Of a stretch of 6,808 bases of DNA, positions 1 to 4,486 are shown one piece after another. The position numbers were made by a program, and so were the translations under genes. The notes under the pieces are model-generated. The model saw only the letters and a program-made list of their open reading frames with translations, ran no database searches and was not told the DNA's origin. The DNA comes from an uncultured Clostridia bacterium. Its GTDB lineage: Bacteria > Bacillota > Clostridia > TANB77 > CAG-508. Positions within the stretch are counted from its first letter, which is position 1, and every line of letters starts with the position of its first letter. The DNA lies in NCBI GenBank assembly GCA_948528155.1, contig CAOSZT010000118.1, forward strand, positions 1 to 6,808, written 5' to 3'.

Positions 1-303
1 TACTTCAATTAATTTTTTCCTAGTATCTTCATCTACTAATTTTATTTTTTTATAGATTTCTTTTATATATATATCATCCTTCACATTTTTTTCTAAATCT
101 TCATCTAATATCAAATAATCTAAACTCATATTCAAACATTTTGCTATTTGAATTAATGTATCAAATCCTGGCTTTCTTTTGCCTGTTTCTATATGAGATA
201 AAAATGATGGGCTAATTTCTAATATTTCTGCCAATTCTTCTTGTGTTTTATTTTGTTTAATTCTTGCTTCTGCTATCTTTTTTCCTATTTTATCAAAATT
301 CAT
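1..303 (-). CDS. XRE (Cro/C1-type) HTH transcriptional regulator, C-terminus cut by window edge
   Basis: The reading frame is open from the ATG at 301-303 to the window edge, giving 101 residues without a stop. Residues about 6-62 form a complete five-helix Cro/C1 HTH: IGKKIAEARIKQNKTQEELA, then a recognition helix with SPSFLSHIETGKRKP, then the helix ending in LNMSLDYLI. The following residues are charged and could be a linker to a C-terminal dimerisation or effector domain outside the window. An in-frame ATG at 310-312 is possible, but the AAAGG at 317-321 is better spaced for 303. The gene lies 129 bases downstream of the AbrB-domain gene on the same strand, with a separate candidate promoter and a palindrome between them, which fits autoregulation. 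Proteins of this type are common as repressors of prophages and integrative elements. The family call is firm; the target is inferred. Confidence 0.88.
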   Translation of the reverse strand, partial: MNFDKIGKKIAEARIKQNKTQEELAEILEISPSFLSHIETGKRKPGFDTLIQIAKCLNMSLDYLILDEDLEKNVKDDIYIKEIYKKIKLVDEDTRKKLIEV

Positions 304-385
304 AATAATCATACTACCTTTACTAAAATATAGTATAATTATATTTTTAAACCTTATCCTTTTTAATAGCTTATTTGTATATTTT

Positions 386-402
386 TTATACTTTTAGTAT
401 AA
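386..402. promoter_or_regulatory. 17-bp perfect palindrome, candidate XRE operator
   Basis: TTATACT, a three-base centre TTT, then AGTATAA form perfect seven-base arms. The palindrome covers the -10 hexamer and start region of the candidate promoter for the XRE gene, so a bound dimer would block it. The ten-base string TAGTATAATT at 395-404, which contains the right arm, recurs exactly at 331-340 and could be a second half-site. Known Xre-type operators are short palindromes of this size. Binding by the neighbouring repressor is inferred. Confidence 0.45.
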
Positions 403-424
403 TTGAATATAAAAAAATTAACAA
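396..424 (-). promoter_or_regulatory. Candidate promoter for the XRE repressor gene
   Basis: On the minus strand, TTGTTA (419-424) and TATACT (396-401) are separated by 17 bases. This predicts a start near 389 and a leader of about 85 bases. The -10 lies inside the 17-base palindrome. The -35 matches consensus at four of six positions, and the region is so AT-rich that chance matches are likely. Confidence 0.4.
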
Positions 425-449
425 CATTTTTATTACTCATTAAGTTGTT
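411..449 (-). terminator. Weak candidate terminator after the AbrB-domain gene
   Basis: On the minus strand AACAAC (444-449) can pair with GTTGTT (420-425), and AATTTTTTT follows (the A-run at 411-417 of the plus strand). The stem is only six pairs with two G-C pairs, has a long loop, and starts inside the end of the coding region. The U-run is good but the hairpin is weak, so partial readthrough into the XRE gene is plausible. Confidence 0.35.
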
Positions 450-927
450 TGTTATACTTTTTTATACATGATTTACATATATATGTTTCATTATTCTTTA
501 TTAAATCTTGCTTTCTTCCACAACAATTACATCTTTTTTGAGATCTAATAACTATTTCTTCTTTCTCATTTAAAGAAACCTCAACTATATCCTTTTCTAA
601 AATACTTAAAAAATCTCTATATTCTTTTGCTATTACTACTCTACCAAGTTCATCTACTCTTCTGAGTATTCCTGTTGGTTTAAATAAATTTAACATTGAT
701 TTCAATTCATCTATATTATTACTACTATTTACAAAAATTTCTTCTAATACTTTTATTGAAATAGAATACTTTTTAGATAACAATATTACTTTTGGAACAG
801 AAAGTTTTGAAAAATCATAATCTTCATCAATTACATTTTCTCCTAATACTTCTTGCAGTTCTTCATTTTCAATATTAAAAAAATCTATAACTTCTCTCAT
901 TTTTTTATTTACTATTTTTTCTTCCAT
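433..927 (-). CDS. AbrB-family DNA-binding regulator with N-terminal extension and C-terminal zinc knuckle
   Basis: 164 residues from the ATG at 925-927. This start has AAGGAG eight bases upstream; the frame is open to a TTG at 964-966 but that start lacks an RBS. Residues about 84-130 are an AbrB/SpoVT-type swapped-hairpin DNA-binding domain: TGILRRVDELGRVVIAKEYR matches the family core T-G-I-V-R-R-x-D-x-L-G-R-V-V-I-P-K-E, with Ala for the usual Pro. Residues 133-154 hold C133-x2-C136 and C151-x2-C154, a likely zinc knuckle as seen after the AbrB domain in some clostridial members. Residues 1-83 are helical, are not part of ordinary short AbrB proteins, and are not recognised; the segment around LSVPKVILLSKKYSISIKVLEEIF vaguely recalls the last helices of an XRE domain. 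The gene is divergent from the small XRE gene across a 31-base palindrome. Likely a dimeric transcription factor of the element; targets unknown. Confidence 0.82.
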   Translation of the reverse strand: MEEKIVNKKMREVIDFFNIENEELQEVLGENVIDEDYDFSKLSVPKVILLSKKYSISIKVLEEIFVNSSNNIDELKSMLNLFKPTGILRRVDELGRVVIAKEYRDFLSILEKDIVEVSLNEKEEIVIRSQKRCNCCGRKQDLIKNNETYICKSCIKKYNKQLNE

Positions 928-971
928 TGCTCTTCTCCTTAATATTTTCATTTTCTTAGGATACAATATAT

Positions 972-1002
972 TTATAATATTGATAAGTTATCAATATTAT
1001 AA
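972..1002. promoter_or_regulatory. 31-bp perfect palindrome between divergent regulators, probable operator
   Basis: TTATAATATTGATAA (972-986), central G (987), then TTATCAATATTATAA (988-1002) form 15 base pairs of perfect dyad symmetry around one base. It lies between the divergent AbrB-domain gene and the small XRE gene and overlaps the -10 of the minus-strand promoter. Perfect arms of this length are well beyond what AT-rich chance usually gives, so a shared operator read by one of the two encoded regulators is the natural inference. Which protein binds is not shown. Confidence 0.65.
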
Positions 1003-1025
1003 CATTAAATCTATATTAAAATCAA
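996..1025 (-). promoter_or_regulatory. Candidate promoter for the AbrB-domain gene
   Basis: On the minus strand TTGATT (1020-1025) and a perfect TATAAT (996-1001) are 18 bases apart, predicting a start near 989 inside the palindrome. The plus-strand gene on the other side has only weak candidates, for example TTATCA (988-993) with TATATT (1012-1017) at 18 bases. Confidence 0.5.
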
Positions 1026-1060
1026 TATAAATAAAAATTTTATAGGAGATTTATTTTTTA

Positions 1061-1309
1061 ATGAGAAAATTTAATGGAAAATCTAATTTATCAGGACAAT
1101 TAATTGAAAATGCTTTAAGAAAGAAAAATATGAAAAAACAAGATTTTTGTAAAAAATTACAATTAATGGGTATTAATATAGAGTATGTTCACTTGTTTCG
1201 TATTATAAAAGGTACTGTTATACTTAAAGATTTTGAACTATTAGCAATGTGTAAAATTTTAGATTTAGATTATGATGAATTAAAAAATTTAGTAGATGAT
1301 AAAAAATAG
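1061..1309 (+). CDS. Small XRE-like HTH protein
   Basis: 82 residues starting at an ATG with AGGAG at 1044-1048, a rather long 12-base spacing. Residues about 11-78 fit a single Cro/C1-type domain and little else: helix 1 SGQLIENALRKKNM, helix 2 KKQDFCKKLQLMG, then INIEYVHLFRIIKG in the recognition position, and DFELLAMCKILDLDYDELKNLV as the last two helices. The form with a Q-L-x-G-I-N-I turn resembles a clostridial subgroup whose usual signature is I-S-R-x-T-I-x-K-I-E-x-G; here the sequence has drifted (VHLFRIIKG). It is transcribed away from the AbrB-domain gene and toward the integrase remnant, the place where phages and integrative elements often encode a repressor or small accessory DNA-binding protein. 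Function beyond DNA binding is inferred. Confidence 0.72.
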   Translation: MRKFNGKSNLSGQLIENALRKKNMKKQDFCKKLQLMGINIEYVHLFRIIKGTVILKDFELLAMCKILDLDYDELKNLVDDKK

Positions 1310-1596
1310 TTTCAATTTTTCATTTTAATTGCTACTTATTTATTTATACTTTTTCTTCTCTATATTTTCTAAATCAAAAATTGTCTCACAATTTTTGCAG
1401 GAAGAGGGCGACTCTCAAATCGCCATAAAACAGCTTAAAAACGGAGTTTTTAACAGGTGCATAACTTTATTTTTAGATGCACATACGAGGCAGTCTTTTT
1501 TCGGTTATTTATGACTTTTTTCGATATTTTTGGAACTTTATCTTATAGAATTTTAATATTTTTAGTGTTTAATCGGCAAGTTCGCACTCTCAAAAG
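1310..1596. other. Gene-free stretch: hairpin cassette, possible small mobile insertion
   Basis: No convincing gene lies here. From 1310 to 1374 there is AT-rich spacer. From 1375 to 1482 there are four consecutive perfect inverted repeats (listed separately) in a patch visibly richer in G and C than its surroundings. From 1483 to 1596 the sequence is T-rich and ends in a second GC-richer patch. GAGGGCGACT (1404-1413) and the reverse complement of 1580-1590 (GAGTGCGAACT) agree apart from one mismatch and one extra base, so the segment may be a small non-autonomous insertion with imperfect inverted ends. The integrase fragment starts right after it, so the insertion or an associated deletion may have removed the rest of the integrase. 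Confidence 0.4.
1375..1482 (+). repeat. Tandem set of four perfect hairpins (structured DNA or RNA)
   Basis: Four perfect stems follow one another. CAAAAATTGT / ACAATTTTTG is at 1375-1397 with loop CTC. GGCGA / TCGCC is at 1407-1424 with an eight-base loop. TTAAAAAC / GTTTTTAA is at 1435-1453 with loop GGA. GTGCAT / ATGCAC is at 1457-1482 with a 14-base loop. No U-run directly follows any of them, so they are not ordinary terminators, although the first could weakly terminate the small XRE gene. A structured RNA, recombination or transfer site, or transposon terminus would all fit. Confidence 0.5.
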
Positions 1597-1732
1597 GTAT
1601 GCACATTCTAATTTCAATACTACTGCTAATATATATGCTCATTTAGATACAAATGTAAAGCAAAAATCAGCAGATGTATTATCTAATATTTTAAAAAGTC
1701 AAAAAAATATATCTATACTTAAGAGGAGTTAG
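1597..1732 (+). pseudogene. Tyrosine recombinase (integrase) C-terminal remnant
   Basis: About 44 residues in one frame, from KRYAHSNFNTTANIYAHLD to the stop at 1730-1732, match the C-terminal end of Tn916/phage-type tyrosine recombinases. The family motif (L/M)-G-H-S-x-x-x-T-T-x-x-x-Y-x-H is seen as A-H-S-N-F-N-T-T-A-N-I-Y-A-H, with Ala instead of Gly. The Tyr codon at 1634-1636 is the expected catalytic nucleophile, and the residues after it (NVKQKSADVLSNIL) fit the last helix. The conserved Arg and His-x-x-Arg boxes, the core-binding domain and the N-terminal domain are absent. The upstream part of this frame (to a GTG at 1457) is not integrase-like and comes from the hairpin cassette. It cannot be an active recombinase. 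Confidence 0.75.
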
Positions 1733-1770
1733 ATATTGAAATTGGTTAGATATTTGTTAGATGTATCTTA

Positions 1771-1811
1771 AAAACAAAAATATTATCAAAACACTGAAAG
1801 CCTTGATAATA
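1771..1811 (-). terminator. Intrinsic terminator of tRNA-Tyr
   Basis: On the minus strand, just after the tRNA 3' end, TATTATCAA (1803-1811) pairs perfectly with TTGATAATA (1781-1789). TTTTTGTTTTT follows, seen as the A-runs at 1770-1780. The stem is AT-rich but has nine pairs and a good U-run. Confidence 0.7.
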
Positions 1812-1815
1812 CTAA

Positions 1816-1901
1816 TGGTGGGCAGGGATGGATTCGAACCATCGTACTCAAATGAGAACAGATTTACAGTCTGCCGCCTTTAGCCACTCGGCCACCTACC
1901 C
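1816..1901 (-). tRNA. tRNA-Tyr (anticodon GTA)
   Basis: 86-base class II tRNA with a long variable arm. The acceptor strands GGGTAGG (1895-1901) and CCTGCCC pair over seven positions with one U-G; discriminator A and encoded CCA (1816-1818) follow. The anticodon loop CTGTAAA places GTA at 1865-1867, and the T arm contains GGTTCGAATCC. It lies directly beside the integrase remnant, so it is the likely integration target of the decayed element. The tRNA itself looks intact, as expected when an inserting element restores the 3' end. Confidence 0.96.
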
Positions 1902-1940
1902 ATATGAACTTATTAAATATTGTGTCTTTCGACAATAGTT

Positions 1941-1969
1941 ATTATAAGCTTTTTGTAAAGCTTTGTCAA
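1941..1969 (-). promoter_or_regulatory. Consensus sigma-A promoter of tRNA-Tyr
   Basis: On the minus strand TTGACA (1964-1969) and TATAAT (1941-1946) are both perfect and exactly 17 bases apart, predicting a start near 1934, about 33 bases before the tRNA. The spacer contains a perfect inverted repeat AAGCTTT / AAAGCTT (1946-1963). The 14 bases AAAACTATTGACAA around the -35 are identical to those at the tRNA-Met promoter. Confidence 0.9.
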
Positions 1970-2055
1970 TAGTTTTAAAAAACTTTTTTAATTTTTTTAT
2001 TTAGTGAGGAATTTAAAAGCAAGTTTCAAATCCCTCATATTTAATTTCATATATA

Positions 2056-3132
2056 TTATTTAATATATTCATTCAAATTTCTTGTTTTATAATTTAACTC
2101 TCCTATTTTCTCAGTAGTTATATATCCAGATTTAGCACTAATTACATCTGGAATTCTATTAACAACAGTAGCACAAGTCAACTCTACAGTTGCAGGTTTC
2201 TCAACTGTAATAGTTGTTGATGGTTCTCCTTCAATAGTCCAAATATTTTTATCAAATTCATCAGGAGCATATACTTTTCCTATACATTCTGATTCTATTG
2301 TTACTCCCTCTTTTGTATTTGTTGTTACAACAGCACTCATCCCAGTTGCGTCTCCAGCTTTTATAGTCATATCTAATGTTGAAGAATATATATCTTCTTT
2401 ATATGTTTGTGGAACACACTTTTGAGTTTGAGAAATTACTGTTAACCCTAGTTTAGAACATAACCAACCATTTACATTCCACATATATGATGGTGTATAT
2501 TCTCCATTTTTTATTATATTTTGTCTTTCTTCATCTGAAATTTTATCAATAGAAGCTACTTGTTTATCAAATTCATCTAAAGTTAAACCAGCACCATGAG
2601 CTTCTGCAAGTGCTATACCATAATCTTCCACATTATAACTAGAACTTCCTTTTATTTTAGTTATTTTTTGTGTTGAACCAGCAATAGATGTTATAAGTTG
2701 TCCCCAATATATATCTTGGTAACCAGTTCCTGTTATAGTGCAATTATTCTTTTTAGCTAATTCATCAATTTTATTTGTTAATGTTGGATTTGAATTTTGT
2801 GGATAAAATGCTTCCTCACATGTTGATATTGCATTTATTCCCAATTCAGCACATAACATATATGCTTCCTCTAATTCAGATATTAAACTTCTTGTCGTAA
2901 TTATACAAATGTCTGGTTTTACTGTTTCCATCATTTCTTTTGCATTTTCTACTGATGTAACAGTAACTCCTAATTTTTCTTGTCCTATTATCTCTCCTAC
3001 ATCTTTTCCTATTACTTCTGGATTTACATCAACAGCTCCAACTATTTGTACACCTTTTTCTAACATATACCTCATTGTATATATACTCATTTTTCCTACA
3101 CCATATTGCACTGCTTTAATTTTTTGTTCCAT
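2056..3132 (-). CDS. NAD(P)-dependent dehydrogenase, 2,4-diaminopentanoate dehydrogenase / dihydrodipicolinate-reductase-like
   Basis: 358 residues from the ATG at 3130-3132, chosen because AAAGGAGG lies at 3140-3147; a longer frame to 3183 has no such site. Residues 5-15 (IKAVQYGVGKM) form the first strand and glycine turn (G11-x-G13) of a Rossmann fold, and D35 in VGAVDVNPE at the end of strand 2 favours NAD. IIGxEKLG, ITTRS, STCEEAFYP (103-111) and GTGYQDIYW (135-143) follow, then a C-terminal catalytic domain. Fold, size and motifs fit the dihydrodipicolinate-reductase-like proteins with the C-terminal domain of 2,4-diaminopentanoate dehydrogenase (EC 1.4.1.12). That enzyme deaminates 2,4-diaminopentanoate to 2-amino-4-oxopentanoate in clostridial ornithine fermentation. 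No ornithine-pathway genes are beside it here, so the substrate is uncertain; it may be a related amino-acid or amine dehydrogenase. Cytosolic. Family sure, substrate tentative. Confidence 0.72.
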   Translation of the reverse strand: MEQKIKAVQYGVGKMSIYTMRYMLEKGVQIVGAVDVNPEVIGKDVGEIIGQEKLGVTVTSVENAKEMMETVKPDICIITTRSLISELEEAYMLCAELGINAISTCEEAFYPQNSNPTLTNKIDELAKKNNCTITGTGYQDIYWGQLITSIAGSTQKITKIKGSSSYNVEDYGIALAEAHGAGLTLDEFDKQVASIDKISDEERQNIIKNGEYTPSYMWNVNGWLCSKLGLTVISQTQKCVPQTYKEDIYSSTLDMTIKAGDATGMSAVVTTNTKEGVTIESECIGKVYAPDEFDKNIWTIEGEPSTTITVEKPATVELTCATVVNRIPDVISAKSGYITTEKIGELNYKTRNLNEYIK

Positions 3133-3155
3133 ATAGAAACCTCCTTTGTACTTAT

Positions 3156-3182
3156 TGTATATAATTTTTAAAATTATATACA
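3156..3182. promoter_or_regulatory. 27-bp perfect palindrome upstream of the dehydrogenase
   Basis: TGTATATAATTTT (3156-3168), central T (3169), then AAAATTATATACA (3170-3182) give 13 perfect pairs. It begins nine bases upstream of the RBS and contains a minus-strand TATAAT (3173-3178) that is the best -10 candidate. No convincing -35 was found at 17-18 bases. An operator overlapping promoter or start is likely; being made only of A/T except the outer G-C pair, it could partly be chance. Confidence 0.45.
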
Positions 3183-3279
3183 TATTCTACCATAATTGAG
3201 TTTAAAAAGATACTACATACATATAAAAACATAAAAAAATTAGCTTTCATTTTTTATCATAATTTTTTTCAAAAAACTA

Positions 3280-3308
3280 TTGACAATATCTAAAAAATAG
3301 TTTATACT
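3280..3308 (+). promoter_or_regulatory. Sigma-A promoter of tRNA-Met
   Basis: TTGACA (3280-3285) and TATACT (3303-3308) are separated by 17 bases, predicting a start near 3315, about 20 bases before the tRNA. The 14 bases at 3273-3286 are identical to the -35 region of the tRNA-Tyr promoter. Confidence 0.88.
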
Positions 3309-3334
3309 TTATTTTGCAGTAAGGAAATAGTTAT

Positions 3335-3411
3335 GCTCCCTTAGCTCAGTTGGTCAGAGCAACCGGCTCATAACCGGTGGGTCCAAGGTTCGAATCCTTG
3401 AGGGAGCACCA
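3335..3411 (+). tRNA. tRNA with anticodon CAT, probably elongator tRNA-Met
   Basis: 77 bases. GCTCCCT (3335-3341) pairs perfectly with AGGGAGC (3401-3407); discriminator A and encoded CCA (3409-3411) follow. The D arm is AGCTCAGTTGGTCAGAGC, the anticodon stem ACCGG/CCGGT closes loop CTCATAA with CAT at 3369-3371, and the T arm contains GGTTCGAATCC. The paired first base and single-gene setting exclude an initiator type. A CAT anticodon can also belong to tRNA-Ile2, whose C34 is changed to lysidine by TilS, and sequence alone does not fully separate the two. Confidence 0.93.
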
Positions 3412-3440
3412 AAAAAATCAACTTTAAGTTGATTTTTTTT
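3411..3440. terminator. Bidirectional intrinsic terminator between tRNA-Met and ldh
   Basis: ATCAACTT (3417-3424) and AAGTTGAT (3426-3433) form a palindrome, with an A-run before it (3411-3417) and a T-run after it (to 3440). On + it ends tRNA-Met, starting right at the CCA; on - it ends the ldh transcript 23 bases past the stop codon. Confidence 0.82.
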
Positions 3441-3462
3441 AGATATTTAAATAAAATTAAAC

Positions 3463-4419
3463 CTACTCATCTATAATTTTTTCAATTGCTTCCTGTCTCA
3501 TATCTTTAATAATATTACAACTATTATCTAACTTTTTCTGTTCTTCAGCAGTTAAATCAATATTTAATAACTCTCTTACACCATTACTATTTATAATAGC
3601 AGGAACACCAATATAAATATCATCTTGACCATATTGTCCATTTTTTAAATAAGTAGAAACTGTCAAAATTGTATTTTCATCATCCAAAACTGCTTTTACA
3701 ATTTTTCTTAAGGCCATACCAATTCCATAATATGTTGCCTTTTTCTTATTAATAATCTCATATGCTGCTTCAACAACATCTTTATGAATTTTCTGTAAAT
3801 CTTCCATATCATATTTATTATCTTTCATAACATCTTTTACACTCTTACACCCTACATAAACATGATTCCAAGGTACAAAAGAGGAATCTCCATGTTCTCC
3901 CATTATATATGCATGTATATTTTTACTAGAAATATTAAAATAATCTGACATTATATAACGTAACCTTGCAGTATCTAAAACTGTTCCTGAACCTATTATT
4001 TGATTTTTAGGTAGACCTGATACCTTTGCTACCACATATGTCATTAAATCAACTGGATTACTTGCAACAATTATAATACCTTTAAATCCACTTTTCATTA
4101 TATTTTTTGTGATATCTTTAATTATTTTTGTATTAGTTTCAGCTAACTCTAATCTTGTTTGTCCTGGTTTTTGAGCAACACCTGCAGTAATTACAATAAC
4201 TTGTGCCTCTTTACATTCATCATAATCACCTGCTTTTATTACCATTTTTTGAGGTGCAAATGGCAATCCATGTGATAAATCCATTTCTTCTCCAATAGTT
4301 TTATCTTTATCAATATCTATTAAAATTAATTCTTTAACACCTCCTCTATTTAACATAGAATATGCCATACTCATTCCTACAAATCCTGTTCCTATAAGAA
4401 CAACTTTTCCTTTTTTCAC
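3463..4419 (-). CDS. ldh: L-lactate dehydrogenase (NAD-dependent, FBP-activated type)
   Basis: 318 residues, full length for the family, starting at a GTG (4417-4419) with AAGGGGG seven bases upstream. It reduces pyruvate to L-lactate with NADH in the cytosol, regenerating NAD+ in fermentation. Visible residues: GTGFVG (10-15) of the nucleotide fold and D35 for NAD; Q83 in AQKPGQTR, the position that is Gln in lactate and Arg in malate dehydrogenases; mobile-loop R89; N121 in ASNPVD; D149 and R152 in LDTARLR; catalytic H176 in GEHGDS; T229 in ATYYG. R154 and H169 sit where bacterial allosteric LDHs bind fructose 1,6-bisphosphate, so activation by that sugar is expected. The gene starts 67 bases after the thrS stop on the same strand with no hairpin between, so partial cotranscription with thrS is possible; a lone TATAAT (4454-4459, -) without a -35 could give a separate start. 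Confidence 0.95.
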   Translation of the reverse strand: MKKGKVVLIGTGFVGMSMAYSMLNRGGVKELILIDIDKDKTIGEEMDLSHGLPFAPQKMVIKAGDYDECKEAQVIVITAGVAQKPGQTRLELAETNTKIIKDITKNIMKSGFKGIIIVASNPVDLMTYVVAKVSGLPKNQIIGSGTVLDTARLRYIMSDYFNISSKNIHAYIMGEHGDSSFVPWNHVYVGCKSVKDVMKDNKYDMEDLQKIHKDVVEAAYEIINKKKATYYGIGMALRKIVKAVLDDENTILTVSTYLKNGQYGQDDIYIGVPAIINSNGVRELLNIDLTAEEQKKLDNSCNIIKDMRQEAIEKIIDE

Positions 4420-4486
4420 ACAAATTCCCCCTTAAAATTATTGTAATCTAAAAATTATATTTAATTCTATTTATTTATTTTTTATT

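Larger units (their letters stand above)
1..1815. mobile_element. Probable decayed integrative element end next to tRNA-Tyr
   Basis: Three small DNA-binding regulators, two of them XRE-like and arranged divergently, are followed by an integrase C-terminal remnant that stops 84 bases from the 3' end of tRNA-Tyr. Tyrosine recombinases of phages and integrative elements commonly integrate into tRNA 3' ends and lie beside the attachment site, so this layout fits an element inserted to the left of tRNA-Tyr. The right limit is taken as the tRNA end. The left limit is outside the window and no duplicate of the tRNA 3' end was found inside it, so the boundary assignment is inference. Confidence 0.42.

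Noticed and set aside
310..312. Alternative ATG for the XRE gene, nine bases upstream
   Set aside because: It lies too close to AAAGG at 317-321; the ATG at 301-303 is better spaced.
1329..1514. 61-codon open frame on +
   Set aside because: It has no ribosome binding site, its composition is odd, and it runs straight through the perfect hairpins of the non-coding cassette.
1457..1596. GTG-started upstream part of the frame that holds the integrase remnant
   Set aside because: The translated part before KRYAHSNF has no integrase character; the GTG is one arm of a hairpin. The remnant is better treated as a fragment without a start.
2005..2037. Hairpin TGAGGAATTT / AAATCCCTCA after the dehydrogenase gene
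   Set aside because: Ten pairs with one G-U, but the minus-strand transcript continues into an A-rich rather than U-rich run, so it is not a convincing intrinsic terminator for that gene.
2909..3136. 75-codon open frame on +
   Set aside because: It is antisense to the well-supported dehydrogenase, has no RBS, and is a shadow of its codon pattern.
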